Made by a program: the position numbers and the translations under genes. Below the pieces are notes generated by a model. It was not told the DNA's origin. It saw nothing but the letters and a program-made list of their open reading frames with translations, and made no database searches. Shown piece after piece: positions 32,058-41,375 of a DNA stretch of 64,000 nt (positions are counted from its first letter, which is position 1; each line of letters opens with the position of its first letter). The stretch comes from Acidobacteriota bacterium (lineage in GTDB: Bacteria > Acidobacteriota > Thermoanaerobaculia > Multivoradales > J023), in NCBI GenBank assembly GCA_029263395.1, contig JAJCXO010000187.1, positions 1-64,000 of the forward strand. The letters are read 5' to 3'.

Positions 32058-33256
32058 CCGCTGCTACCGACCCGCAGCTCGAAGCCTTGTGGGGCCGCCA
32101 CAGTGCGGATTGGCGGGAGCCGGCTCAAATCACCAGCCTGTGGCGCGACGCCGCCGATATCAACCGTGGTCTGTTGCGCGCCCGGACCCGTGGCGCTTGG
32201 TGGTCGACCCTGGCCGAAATGGGCGGCACCTTGTTGGTGACCCGTGAATACGAGCACCTGGTGATGGCCTTGCGCGCCACCGACGCCGGGCCCGAGGTCA
32301 CCTACCTGCCGATACCTCATCCTTCCGGTCTGGTAGTCGACGCAGAACGACGCCGGGTCCACCTCGCCAGTACGCGCAATCCCAACCAAATCCTCGAGCT
32401 GCGGCCGATCAACGGCACGCTGCCAAGATCGGACCTCGACGACAAAGGCCTAGCTCGGGACGGCCTCGAGGGACGGCCTCTGATACCGGTCCAATCACGC
32501 TTTCTACCAGGCTGTCTTTACCTGCACGATCTAGCGTTGATCGATGGTGACTTACACGCCAACGCGGTTGGCCAGAACGCGATTGTGCGGCTGACGGACG
32601 GTGGCAGCGAGCCGGTGTGGTGGCCGCGTTCGATCGACACCGCGTCGGGACCCATCTTCGACCGCAATCACCTACAACTCAACTCGATCGCCGCTGGCAA
32701 CAGCCTGGCAACGTCGTATTTCTCAGCCTCCGCCGAAACACCGTCCGCCCGCCGCCCCGGCCACCGCAACTTTGCGGTCAACCGCCGCGGCGTGGTCTTC
32801 TCCGGCGCCACCCGCGAGCCCATCCTGCGCGGCCTGACCCGCCCCCACTCGGCTCGCCTCCACGACGACAGGCTGTGGGTCGACAACAGTGGTTATGGCG
32901 AGCTGGTGGTCGCCGAACCCGACGACAGTCGACACCAAACCGTCGCCCGTTTGCCGGGCTGGACCCGCGGCTTGTGTTTTCGAGGCCGCCTGGCGATTGT
33001 CGGGACCTCGCGGGTCATCCCACGTTTCAGCCACTACGCCCCGGGGCTAGAAGTTGCGACCAGCGAGTGTGGCCTGCACGCGATGGATCTCGACAGCGGT
33101 AACATCCTCGGTAGCCTAATCTGGCCGCAAGGGAATCAAATCTTTGCCGTCGATTGGGCCCCCGCCGAGCTCACTACTGGTTTGCCGTTCGATACCCGCC
33201 GACGACCGAGCCGGCGTCACAAAATGCTGTTCTACGCTTTCGACATTGCCCCTTGA
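32054..33256 (+). CDS. TIGR03032/DUF4915 family protein
   Basis: 400 aa with a beta-propeller-like pattern. The diagnostic stretch is LTRPHSARLHDDRLWVDNSGYGELVV, followed by LPGWTRGLCFRGRLAIVGTSR and CGLHAMDLDSGNIL. The N-terminus (ALWGRHSADWREPAQITSLW) is typical too. The family often sits beside sulfotransferase-like and TPR proteins in cell-surface clusters; its biochemical role is unknown. It overlaps its upstream neighbour by four bases, and the gap to the sulfotransferase holds a small duplication. No signal peptide is seen, so it is probably cytoplasmic. Confidence 0.8.
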   Translation: MTAATDPQLEALWGRHSADWREPAQITSLWRDAADINRGLLRARTRGAWWSTLAEMGGTLLVTREYEHLVMALRATDAGPEVTYLPIPHPSGLVVDAERRRVHLASTRNPNQILELRPINGTLPRSDLDDKGLARDGLEGRPLIPVQSRFLPGCLYLHDLALIDGDLHANAVGQNAIVRLTDGGSEPVWWPRSIDTASGPIFDRNHLQLNSIAAGNSLATSYFSASAETPSARRPGHRNFAVNRRGVVFSGATREPILRGLTRPHSARLHDDRLWVDNSGYGELVVAEPDDSRHQTVARLPGWTRGLCFRGRLAIVGTSRVIPRFSHYAPGLEVATSECGLHAMDLDSGNILGSLIWPQGNQIFAVDWAPAELTTGLPFDTRRRPSRRHKMLFYAFDIAP

Positions 33257-33287
33257 AAGACCTAACTGCCCCTTGAAAGACCTATTG
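33248..33287. repeat. 20-bp tandem duplication spanning a stop codon
   Basis: The 20-bp unit GCCCCTTGAAAGACCTAACT is at 33248-33267 and repeats with minor change at 33268-33287. The first copy holds the TGA stop of the TIGR03032 gene, so duplication added bases after the stop without altering the protein. Confidence 0.85.
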
Positions 33288-33310
33288 CAGGAAGACCTGA
33301 AGGAAGACCC

Positions 33311-34234
33311 ATGAGCCAGGATTTTCGCTTGCTGATGTTGAGCGCCATGTACGAGAACGGTGGCAATACGACCCACCGTTTCCTCGATGGCCACCCCGAG
33401 ATGTTCGTTTACCCCTTCGAATCTCAACTCGGAACCCGCCAGGTGGTGGATTCTCTGAGCTCGACGTTCCCGGTCAAGTACCGCTGGCCTGTCTTCGGCC
33501 TCGATGCAACCCCCTACCAGGACTACAAAAGCATCATCGACGAGGAGGGTAAGGTCCGCTCCCGAACTCCCCACGTCAGCAAGTTTCGTCACGTCCCCTT
33601 CGAACTGTCCGACGACGAACGGTGTGAGATCTACCAACGTTACGTGGCCAAGTCGGGGCGCTCGACGGGACACAACGTCGAAGCCTTCTACCGCGCCACC
33701 TTCGACGCCTGGAAAGACTTCAGGCGCAGTGGTCGCGAGGCCGTGTATGTTGGCTACAGTCCAAGTGTCATCGTCGACGCCGATCGTATTCTCGAAGACC
33801 TACCGGCGGCCCATGTGCTACATGTGGTGCGCAACCCCTGGTCGGCCTACGCCGACACCAAAAAACGACCGGTTCCTTTGTCACTACGCAATTACATGTT
33901 GGGCTGGACGCTGAACCAATATTACGCGCTGCTGTTCAAAGAACGGTATCCCGATCGGGTGCACATCGTACGGCTGGAAGACGTGCTTGAAGATCCCGTC
34001 ACCACCCTGGGAGCGGTCTGTGAGGCGGTCGGCGTCGAACCCGCGGAGTCGTTGCGGAGCCCCTCTTGGAACAGCACCACCCTCGAAGAAGTGTACCCCT
34101 GGGGCACCATCGTAAGGGCCAACCCGGACGCCAACCAACAGACCGCCGAAGAGCTCTCCACAGACGAACGTAAGGCCGTGCGGGCCCACTGCTGGCAGTA
34201 TCTGGAGGTCTTCGGCTACCAAAACTTTGTATGA
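33311..34234 (+). CDS. PAPS-dependent sulfotransferase-like protein
   Basis: 307 aa. The N-terminal 5'-phosphosulfate loop corresponds to YENGGNTTHRFLDGHPEMFVYPFES (residues about 14-37), in place of the usual PRSGTT. The 3'-phosphate motif is HVVRNPWSAYADTKKRP (residues about 175-191). The rest, with LEDVLEDP and a final VFGYQNFV, is typical of the sulfotransferase_3 type. GAAGGAAG precedes the ATG. It probably sulfates the surface glycan or lipid made by this cluster. It overlaps the epimerase start by four bases. Confidence 0.82.
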   Translation: MSQDFRLLMLSAMYENGGNTTHRFLDGHPEMFVYPFESQLGTRQVVDSLSSTFPVKYRWPVFGLDATPYQDYKSIIDEEGKVRSRTPHVSKFRHVPFELSDDERCEIYQRYVAKSGRSTGHNVEAFYRATFDAWKDFRRSGREAVYVGYSPSVIVDADRILEDLPAAHVLHVVRNPWSAYADTKKRPVPLSLRNYMLGWTLNQYYALLFKERYPDRVHIVRLEDVLEDPVTTLGAVCEAVGVEPAESLRSPSWNSTTLEEVYPWGTIVRANPDANQQTAEELSTDERKAVRAHCWQYLEVFGYQNFV

Positions 34235-35235
34235 AGCGAGCACTCCTCACCGGGGCGACCGGTTTTGTCGGAGCCAACCTCGCCCGGCGGCTGATCCACG
34301 ATGGCCACGAAGTCCACCTGTTGGTGCGCCCGAACCACGCCAGCTGGCGGATCGACGCTATCCGCGACCACCTGCGTTTGCACACCGCTGATTTGGAAGA
34401 CCGCGACGCTACCGTGCGGGCGGTACGCCACATCCGGCCGGAGTGGATCTTTCACCTCGCGGCACACGGCGCCTACGCCGACCAATCCGATACCGTGCGC
34501 ATTGTGCAGACCAACATCCTGGGCACGGTCCATCTGGTCGAGGCCTGTCTGGAGACCGGCTTCGAGGCCTTCGTCAACACCGGTTCGTCGTCCGAATACG
34601 GCACGCAAGACCACCCACCCGCCGAAACCGAGCGGGTCGAGCCCAATAGCGCCTATGCCGTCGCCAAAGCCTCGGCGACGCTCTACTGCCAGCACATCGC
34701 CCGCAGCCGCGGCGTCCACCTGCCAACCCTGCGGCTCTACTCGGTGTACGGACCCTATGAAGAGCCCACCCGGCTGCTCCCCACCCTTGCCTTGGCCGCT
34801 CTCGACGGCCGCCTGCCACCGCTAGTGAATCCCGACATCGCCCGGGACTTCGTCGACGTCGACGATGTGATCCAAGCCTTCCTGCTGGCCGTTCATCCGC
34901 CCGATCCCACAGCAGCTGCCGGAGATCCAGGGACGATCCATGAGCACCCAGGAGCCATTTACAACGTCGGTACCGGTGACCAAACAACCCTGCGAGAGGC
35001 CGTCGAGATGGTGCGTCGGACCCAGGCGATCGTCGCCGAGCCGCAATGGGGCTCGATGCCGGACCGTCAATGGGATACCAACGTGTGGGTCGCCGACCCG
35101 AGCAAGATCAGCAACGTGCTCGGTTGGCGGGCGGAGATCTCCTTCGAGCAAGGATTCCAACGGCTGATCCACTGGCTCGAGCAACATCCGGCCCTGCTCC
35201 ACCACTACCGGACCGCAACTCGAGCGCCATCGTGA
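34231..35235 (+). CDS. SDR-family NAD-dependent sugar epimerase/dehydratase
   Basis: 334 aa. The N-terminal cofactor motif is LLTGATGFVGANLARRL; the HLAAHGAYADQSD segment and the catalytic YAVAK (near residue 153) with Ser in GSSSEYG are all present. The layout fits the extended SDRs that act on nucleotide-linked sugars, such as CDP-paratose, GDP-mannose dehydratase or dTDP-sugar reductases. The specific substrate is not readable. ATGA overlap upstream and GTGA overlap downstream place it in the same operon as the sulfotransferase and the YfhO-like protein. Confidence 0.85.
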   Translation: MKRALLTGATGFVGANLARRLIHDGHEVHLLVRPNHASWRIDAIRDHLRLHTADLEDRDATVRAVRHIRPEWIFHLAAHGAYADQSDTVRIVQTNILGTVHLVEACLETGFEAFVNTGSSSEYGTQDHPPAETERVEPNSAYAVAKASATLYCQHIARSRGVHLPTLRLYSVYGPYEEPTRLLPTLALAALDGRLPPLVNPDIARDFVDVDDVIQAFLLAVHPPDPTAAAGDPGTIHEHPGAIYNVGTGDQTTLREAVEMVRRTQAIVAEPQWGSMPDRQWDTNVWVADPSKISNVLGWRAEISFEQGFQRLIHWLEQHPALLHHYRTATRAPS

Positions 35236-37616
35236 CCACGATGTCAGCGGAGATCCACGGCCGCCCAGCGGAGATCCGGGGCCGCCCAGCAGAGATCCGC
35301 CACGGCGATCCCGACCAGCACGAGGCCAACAACACCCTCTTCAGCGATGGCAGTGCGTTGGCCTTGTTGGGCGGCGTACTCAGCTTGATCATGCTCGCCG
35401 GTTTGTGGGTAGACCGCAGCTTCTTCCTCCGCGACGACTTCCTCAACTATTACCTCGGGGCGTTCTCCGAGATCTCCCGAGCACTCACTGCCGGTGAGTT
35501 TCCGTTGCTGACTCCGTTGTCTTGGCAAAGCGGCGCCCTCGGCGGGGAATATCAATACGGTCTGTTCTCGCCCGTCCTGCTGCTCGTCAACCTGATCCTG
35601 TTCAACTCCGGCGCCAGCCTGCCGCTGATCGCCGCCATCCTGGTGTGGAGCCACCTACTGATCCTCAGCAGCGGCGCCTACCTGCTAGCTCGAGGTCGCG
35701 AACACTCGCCAGAGCTGTCATTGATGGTGGCACTGGCGAGCTCGCTGAATGGCTGGATTGCGATCTGGGGAGTCAACTGGTTCGGCGCTTTGGCCGCCAT
35801 CGCCTGGATTCCATGGGCCTGGTGGGCCCTCGAACGTGCACAACGTCGGCACAAGTTCAGCGACACAGTACTTGCCGGGCTATTCACCGCCCTAATTTTC
35901 ACCGCTGGTTTTCCTTACGCCTGCCTGATGGCAATTTTTGTCATCGTCGGCGTGGCGGGACGCGTGGCGGTCTCATCGCCCTACCAACGCCCCTTCTCCA
36001 AACCGGTCTGGCGCAAGATTTTGGCGCCCGGCTGGAGCCTGGCGATTGGACTCGGGCTGTCGGCGCCTGCCTGGCTGATGCTGGTCGAATATTCGAGCGC
36101 CACGATGCGGTCCCAGAATACCGCCCGCTGGTTTTTCCAAACCGACTTGACGGTACCGTTCAAGGCCCTCTTCGGAACCCTGCTACCCAGGCTTACCGCC
36201 CCCTGGCGGGGACCCTGGCTACCCGCGGACGATACCGCCTCAATCGTCATGCACAGCGGCTTGGCTCCCGTCGTTCTGTTGGTGACCGCATTTTGGGTAC
36301 TGCGCTCCCGACTACTGCACAAGCTCGACTACGATTTCCTGTTGCTCGCGACCCTCTTTCTGCTGATGGCAGCACCCGGTCTTGGTGTGATGCGCTGGAG
36401 CTTCCGATGGTTGCCGCTATTTTTCCTCCAAACTGCCTTGACCGCGGCCGGTGCGGTCCGCTGGATGCCTGCCACAACCCGACGACAATTCGGTCGAACA
36501 GCCTGGATCTTGGTTGTTGCCGTGTCATCCTACGCCCTGCTCGTGGACGGGGCCCGCGACTCGGGAACCCTGGCCTTGATCGTCGGCGAAGTGGTGCTGG
36601 TTTCGCTGTGGTGGGGAATTGACGCCCACGACGGTTTACAGGTCCGGATGCCCTGGCTGCGGCTCCAAATGCCTTGGCTAGTGGTGCCGATCAGTGCCCT
36701 GCTGACCTTCGGCAACAGCCTCGAGAGCTTCCCAATTCACCATCGGCGGGTCGAGCCGCAACTGGTTCAAGCTTTTGATCCTGCGGTGACCTATTTGGCG
36801 CTCTACACCCTTGCCGACAACGCGCCCAACCCGATGATTTATCCCGGCCAGCGCTACTTTCCAGGCAACGAACATCTGCATGATGGCCTGCGACTGGTCA
36901 ACGGCTACTCCCCGTTACAGCCGGCCGGTCTGGCCGCAACCTTTGGCTTCAACTACCTAGGCGCCATGACCGTCAAGGAACTCGCACCCGAGATCGCCGA
37001 ACAACCCTTGGGCCCGCTGTTGCGACGGATGGCCGTTGACGGTTTGATCCTATGGCCCGAATCTCGCGAGTTACGCAACATCCCCTTCGACGACTTCGAA
37101 CGCGCCACGGGGTTGCCCGAAGCCGAGGTTTATCACCGCCGCAGCGAGCCCTCGCCGCGCGTTCAGGTGGTCAGCCGCGCCCAACGTAGGCCTTGGATCC
37201 AACCCATCAGCCTGCCAAGGCTTACTGCGGAACCGATTCTCGAACACCACTCTGTCGCCAGCGAAACCCAATGGGTCGACTTCGGCCCCGCGACACTGAC
37301 GGTGATCAAAGACGCCCGCCACCACGTCAAGGTCGAGGTCGACACCCGAACCAGCAAACGCCCAGCCCTAGTGTCCTTCGCCCGCCCGTGGTTTCCCGGC
37401 TACCGGGCCACCCTCGACGGCGAACCGACCGACGTCCAGCGCCTGGATTTCATGATGCCAGCAATCGAAGTCCCCGCCGGTCGTCAAGCCGAAGTTGTAC
37501 TGGCCTACCGTCCGACCTCGGTTGCCATCGGCTGCGGACTGGTGCTCTTGACGCTGATCGCCCTCGTCGGCCGCTGGACCATCAGCCTACGCTCCAGACT
37601 GGCGGCCGAACCGTAG
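35232..37616 (+). CDS. YfhO-like multi-spanning membrane protein
   Basis: About 794 aa with at least eleven helices. GTG 35232 overlaps the preceding stop (GTGA) and is chosen for this reason; ATG 35241 is an alternative three codons later. The first periplasmic loop reads RSFFLRDDFLNYYLGAFSEIS ... GEFPLLTPLSWQSGALGGEYQYG, which matches the YfhO (lipoteichoic-acid glycosylation) family. The C-terminal domain (FARPWFPGYRATLDGEPTDVQRLDFMMPAIEVPAG) is also diagnostic. YfhO proteins are GT-C-like enzymes that place sugars from polyprenyl phosphate on cell-surface polymers. The N-terminus has a 21-bp tandem repeat in three copies, giving AEIxGRP repeats. It converges with the flippase-like gene and overlaps its 3' end by 30 bp. 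Confidence 0.85.
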   Translation: MTTMSAEIHGRPAEIRGRPAEIRHGDPDQHEANNTLFSDGSALALLGGVLSLIMLAGLWVDRSFFLRDDFLNYYLGAFSEISRALTAGEFPLLTPLSWQSGALGGEYQYGLFSPVLLLVNLILFNSGASLPLIAAILVWSHLLILSSGAYLLARGREHSPELSLMVALASSLNGWIAIWGVNWFGALAAIAWIPWAWWALERAQRRHKFSDTVLAGLFTALIFTAGFPYACLMAIFVIVGVAGRVAVSSPYQRPFSKPVWRKILAPGWSLAIGLGLSAPAWLMLVEYSSATMRSQNTARWFFQTDLTVPFKALFGTLLPRLTAPWRGPWLPADDTASIVMHSGLAPVVLLVTAFWVLRSRLLHKLDYDFLLLATLFLLMAAPGLGVMRWSFRWLPLFFLQTALTAAGAVRWMPATTRRQFGRTAWILVVAVSSYALLVDGARDSGTLALIVGEVVLVSLWWGIDAHDGLQVRMPWLRLQMPWLVVPISALLTFGNSLESFPIHHRRVEPQLVQAFDPAVTYLALYTLADNAPNPMIYPGQRYFPGNEHLHDGLRLVNGYSPLQPAGLAATFGFNYLGAMTVKELAPEIAEQPLGPLLRRMAVDGLILWPESRELRNIPFDDFERATGLPEAEVYHRRSEPSPRVQVVSRAQRRPWIQPISLPRLTAEPILEHHSVASETQWVDFGPATLTVIKDARHHVKVEVDTRTSKRPALVSFARPWFPGYRATLDGEPTDVQRLDFMMPAIEVPAGRQAEVVLAYRPTSVAIGCGLVLLTLIALVGRWTISLRSRLAAEP
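35245..35307. repeat. 21-bp tandem repeat, three copies, at the 5' end of the YfhO-like gene
   Basis: Units 35245-35265, 35266-35286 and 35287-35307 share CAGCGGAGATCC and encode the repeat AEIxGRP. They fall directly after the start codon, before the first membrane helix. Confidence 0.92.
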
Positions 37617-38597
37617 TTCGCCGCGCAGTATCTCGCCCGAAACCAACAGGATGCCGATCAACGTGAACGGCACGATACCAACCGCATGCCCGACGATGGC
37701 AAACGACGCCGCCTGCTCCTGGCCTACTCCCATCAAGGTCAAGGCAAGCATGGAAAAGTAGTGGTAGGTGCCGATGAACGCAGGCGCCGAGGGTAGGACC
37801 ACCCCGAAAGTAATGAAAACCATCATCACTCCCGGTGCATACCACGGCAACGAAAGATCAAACGCCGCCATCGCCACCCGCAGGCCGCTGGCGCCGGCCA
37901 ACCAGTAAAGCCACGAAAAACCAATCGCGGCCAAAAACCGGCCTGGCGACTTCAACGCCTTCAACCCGGCAGCAAATCGGCCCATCTGCTCGGCCAGCCA
38001 ACCCGACAGACGCTGCCCTAGCCACCCCGTCAAACGACGCGTCCAGGTCACGAAACGTTCGCCATCCCGCGCCAGCCACAACAAACCACCGAGCGACACC
38101 AGCACAACCGTCCCCGCCAAGGCAGGGGCGGAGGCTCCTGGCATCTCCACCACAGTCAACGGCAGCAGGCAAAAGAAGAGCAACACCAGGCAGGAAAGAT
38201 CCAATAGCCGCTCGACCGCCAACACCGCCAACACCGCACTATGCGGCCGGCCACTGTGACGCGCCAGGTAGTCGACTCGCATCAACTCGCCCAAACGCAA
38301 GGGCAGCACATTGTTGCCCGCAAAAGCGACCAGGATGGACTTGAACAAGCGGAAGGGTGGAAACGGGTACAACGGTCGCAACAACACCGCCGAACGCGCT
38401 GACATCGCCAAAAATCCGGCCAGCGACGTCAGCAGGCAAAACGACAGTGTCCCCACATCGACCCGATTGATCCCATCCGCCACCCGGGATAAATCGAGCC
38501 CGGACAGCAGCAGGTAGATGAACCCCACAGAGATCGCCAACCCGAGCAAAATGGCGAGCACACGTTTGCTGGATGTGTTGCGAGGGGATGGCTTCAT
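37587..38597 (-). CDS. Lysylphosphatidylglycerol synthase/UPF0104 family flippase-like membrane protein
   Basis: 336 aa with about eight helices. It has the conserved UPF0104 pattern: AMSARSAVLLRP, then FKSILVAFAGNNVLPLRLGELMRVDYLAR, then ERLLDLSCLVLLFF, and a C-terminal SAPAFIGTYHYFSMLALTLMG. The N-to-LR-GE motif is typical of the AglD/MprF-TM class, which is linked to lipid flipping or polyprenyl phosphate recycling. The 3' end overlaps the YfhO gene tail-to-tail. The 42-bp repeat array lies just upstream of its start, at 38705-38812. It probably belongs to the glycan system but runs opposite to it. Confidence 0.85.
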   Translation of the reverse strand: MKPSPRNTSSKRVLAILLGLAISVGFIYLLLSGLDLSRVADGINRVDVGTLSFCLLTSLAGFLAMSARSAVLLRPLYPFPPFRLFKSILVAFAGNNVLPLRLGELMRVDYLARHSGRPHSAVLAVLAVERLLDLSCLVLLFFCLLPLTVVEMPGASAPALAGTVVLVSLGGLLWLARDGERFVTWTRRLTGWLGQRLSGWLAEQMGRFAAGLKALKSPGRFLAAIGFSWLYWLAGASGLRVAMAAFDLSLPWYAPGVMMVFITFGVVLPSAPAFIGTYHYFSMLALTLMGVGQEQAASFAIVGHAVGIVPFTLIGILLVSGEILRGELRFGRQSGA

Positions 38598-39086
38598 CGG
38601 TGGTCGTCAAGAAATGGCGAACAAGAGGCGCCATCATCGCACGGCATAGTCCTACGTGCCAAAAACCGCCATCAAGGACCGCCTGGCGGGCTCTAAACGT
38701 TTTGCCCAAGACCTTCAGGACGGTCCGGCAGCCTTTTGGCATTTTACCCAAGACCTTCAGGACGGTCCGGCAAGCTTCTGGCATCTTACCCAAGAGCTTC
38801 AGGACGATCCGGATCCTCTTGGGCCTGACTCTTTCAGGCAATTCCAGGGTAAATCGTTCAAGAAGGCGTCGGTTTGCCCCACTTCAGTCAAATCGCACAC
38901 AAACTTGAGAGGCGCCCCATCGCGGCAGAATCTTTCGGCCATTTCGAGGCATCCTGATCACCCAAGCAAGTCGTTTCCGCGTTTGGTAAGTAGAACCAAA
39001 ACTAGTCATCAAGTGGAATCCAGCCGAGAGACGGTCTGGTGACACCTTGGAAGCAAGATCTTCGCTCGAGCTGGAGGGATAGAAAT
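38598..39086. other. 489-bp gene-free region with a 42-bp repeat array
   Basis: This lies between the start of the flippase-like gene (minus) and the transglutaminase-like gene (plus). It holds the repeat array described separately and little else. The remaining bases have no clear -35/-10 or sigma-54 boxes. The 3' end contains the GGAGGG ribosome-binding site of the next gene. Open frames on both strands here are a by-product of the 42-bp (14-codon) period. Confidence 0.7.
38705..38812. repeat. 42-bp tandem repeat array, about 2.6 copies
   Basis: Units begin with CCCAAG at 38705, 38747 and 38789, exactly 42 bp apart, and share CAAGACCTTCAGGACGGTCC. The unit contains a near-palindrome GGACGGTCC, and a degenerate copy may precede the array from about 38660. 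The array lies between the flippase-like gene and the transglutaminase-like gene. It has no spacers, so it is a minisatellite rather than CRISPR. Confidence 0.9.
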
Positions 39087-40631
39087 ATGTATGGGTTTCG
39101 CCAGATGTTCCAGCGATGTCGCGTGTCGTTTGTGACCTTGCTGGTCATAGACGTCTTCTTCATGGCGGCTGGCTCTACCGAGGCCCACTCGACGCAGGGG
39201 CCAACTCCACTCGTCCAGGTCGACAAGAAGGCCCGCACCACGGATGGGGCAGCCTCTACTCTCAACGTAAAAATCTCAGCCACAGCACACCCATCAACTC
39301 CACGCCAAGTCATCCCAAAGTCTGGAGTCGCGCCACAAATTGTCGCGCTGGCCTCTAGCTTCAACAATTCCCCGGCCCGCATCTTTCGGTTCGTCCACGA
39401 CACGATAGATTTTGATCCCAAGTGGGGTGCCAGTAAATCGCCCCTAGGCACCCTGCACGAGGGAGGTGGCACCTCATGGGATCAAGCGTGGCTATTGCTC
39501 GAGCTCCTGACTGCTGCCGGGGTGGATGCTCGCTTCGAATGGGGTGAGATCGAGATCCCGACGGAGTTGCTGCTACAGATTGCAGGCGTCACCGAGCCGT
39601 TCCGTGCGGGTGACCTGCTGACTACGGCCGGCATGCCCATTGTTTTGGTAGTCGAGGGTAGTCAAGTCGTCCACGCCCGTATGTCGCATGTCTGGGTCAA
39701 GGCTCACCTCGACTACATTCCGAGACGAGGTGTGACCACTGGCCCCGGAGACACGTGGATGCGAATGGATCCTTCTCTCAAGCGTTTCGACACGACCGAG
39801 GGGGTACACCTCGCTGAGGTGGTGCCTTATAACCTCGGCGAATACCTGCAAAGTGGTACCGAATCGTCACCCCGCCAGATCTACGATGAGGCGATTGAGA
39901 CACACATCACTGACCAGAACCTCAGTGTCACACCAGAAGACGTGAAGCCTGCAAAGGCGATCGTTGAGGAAGCCTTTCCTTTTGTGCCGGGAACACTACG
40001 CGGCAAGATTCTAAGCGTAGCGGGTGAGGGAACGACAATCCCAGAGGCCTTTCAGCAAAACCTGGAAATACAAATCCGCGAAGACGGTGGCGCGACGTTG
40101 CTCACCTGGTCGGCGCCCTGGCCGTCCGTCTATGGCAAGCGTCTCGAGCTGGCCTGGCCTGGAGCGACGGCAGCTGACCAAGCGACGCTCGATCTTCATG
40201 GAGGAGTGTTTGTAGCGCCACCCTACGAAGTTGATCTCAAACCCGTAGTTCGTCTCGATGGCGTCGAGGTTGCTTCTGGTGGCGCGATCGGCAGTGCAGA
40301 GGACGTGACGTTCGTAGCAACCGTGAGGCCGCCTTCTGGTCCTGACACAGTTGTACCGTTTCTGACCCGCGCCGGCGAGCACGCCGTCCTCTCGCTCGAC
40401 TTTGGCCGGGTACCGCAAGAAGTGATCGATCGATTCGCCAGCGAGCAAGGAAACGCCACGGAAGAGGCTGAGATTGAGGCCTGGGGCCTAGCCTATTCCG
40501 CTGCCGAGTATCTGCGTGCCGTCAGTACTGACGTTGAACATCTCGCTGCTCTTCACGGGCTTCGCCGGGTGCAGCTCGGCAACGTGGCGCTCGCCATCCA
40601 ACGTGGCGCCGTCCAGAAGGAGAGTTCTTGA
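39087..40631 (+). CDS. Secreted transglutaminase-like protein lacking the catalytic Cys
   Basis: 514 aa. ATG 39087 is chosen because GGAGGGATAG lies right before it; the frame starts at 39039. A signal-like helix (VSFVTLLVIDVFFMAAGSTEA) follows the basic N-terminus. The transglutaminase-like core runs from FRFVHDTIDFDPKWG to HVWVKAHLDY and TWMRMDPSLKRFD. The usual Cys position reads GGGTSWDQAWLLLELLTAAGVDARF, without Cys, while the His and Asp partners remain (HVWV, MDPS). Cys-less versions exist in the family as binding or structural proteins. The rest of the protein is beta-rich. It is in no operon with glycan genes, and the next gene is 28 bp downstream. Confidence 0.72.
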   Translation: MYGFRQMFQRCRVSFVTLLVIDVFFMAAGSTEAHSTQGPTPLVQVDKKARTTDGAASTLNVKISATAHPSTPRQVIPKSGVAPQIVALASSFNNSPARIFRFVHDTIDFDPKWGASKSPLGTLHEGGGTSWDQAWLLLELLTAAGVDARFEWGEIEIPTELLLQIAGVTEPFRAGDLLTTAGMPIVLVVEGSQVVHARMSHVWVKAHLDYIPRRGVTTGPGDTWMRMDPSLKRFDTTEGVHLAEVVPYNLGEYLQSGTESSPRQIYDEAIETHITDQNLSVTPEDVKPAKAIVEEAFPFVPGTLRGKILSVAGEGTTIPEAFQQNLEIQIREDGGATLLTWSAPWPSVYGKRLELAWPGATAADQATLDLHGGVFVAPPYEVDLKPVVRLDGVEVASGGAIGSAEDVTFVATVRPPSGPDTVVPFLTRAGEHAVLSLDFGRVPQEVIDRFASEQGNATEEAEIEAWGLAYSAAEYLRAVSTDVEHLAALHGLRRVQLGNVALAIQRGAVQKESS

Positions 40632-40658
40632 TTAGAGTCGGTCGTTTCGGGTTCAACC

Positions 40659-41117
40659 ATGTTGAGTAGTAACTCGAGTATCGCTGTTCTAATTGTAGAC
40701 GGGCAGCACCTATTTGCCCCGAATACTGAGGCCTGGCGCAGGCTGGAGAGTGGCGAAGAGCTGGATGCTTACAAACTATTCGAACCTGCTAGGGGCGCTT
40801 CTGAACGTGAATTTGCCAATCGACATGCTGATCTGAATTTGGTGATCGAAAAGTCTTTCAGTTCGTGGCTGCGCCTTGTCCTGGTCGACCTTGGCGGGAA
40901 TTTCCAGCGCGTACACTTGGAATACCTCACTTGTGACGGTTGCGGTTGGAAAGGGTGGAGCGGGAACCCATGGGTGCCGGACCTCTATGTTGGCTCACCA
41001 GAAATGGACCAGGCACTACAGCGAGCCTATGATCTGGAACTCCTCGACTGTCCGCGCTGTGGCGAGAAACTACCCCGGGCATCGATCTGGACCGAGCCCC
41101 TTTCGAAAACCGAATGA
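40659..41117 (+). CDS. Small zinc-ribbon protein, unknown function
   Basis: 152 aa. The C-terminal half has two Cys pairs, CDGCGW and CPRCGEKLPR, which form a zinc ribbon of about 35 residues spacing. The N-terminal half is mixed alpha/beta with no known motif (SIAVLIVDGQHLFAP). No signal peptide or membrane helix is seen, so it is probably cytoplasmic. It follows the transglutaminase-like gene closely and may be co-transcribed. I do not recognise the family. A gene like this behind a secreted enzyme-like gene sometimes encodes an immunity or accessory factor, which is speculation here. Confidence 0.6.
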   Translation: MLSSNSSIAVLIVDGQHLFAPNTEAWRRLESGEELDAYKLFEPARGASEREFANRHADLNLVIEKSFSSWLRLVLVDLGGNFQRVHLEYLTCDGCGWKGWSGNPWVPDLYVGSPEMDQALQRAYDLELLDCPRCGEKLPRASIWTEPLSKTE

Positions 41118-41375
41118 CCCGAAAGGTTGTCCCACCCGCCGGTCCCCCCCGGAGTTCAAGGAAGAGAACTATTGGCGTGCCCAATGCGGCATGAGCAAAC
41201 TGCTGATCGCCCCAACCTCGATTGGACTTTTGCAGATGCCGAATCGAAGGTGCGAGGTTCGTTCGCTAGATTTGCAGATGCCGCATCGAGCAGGCAGGGG
41301 CTCCCTTTAGATTCGTCAGGTGCCGACACAGGCGGATGCGCTTCGGCCGCGAGATTTTCGAATGCCGATGCGGGT

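Noticed and set aside
38656-39042. 128-codon plus-strand frame through the 42-bp repeats
   Set aside because: The frame is produced by a repeat period of 14 codons; there is no ribosome-binding site, and the reverse strand is equally open.
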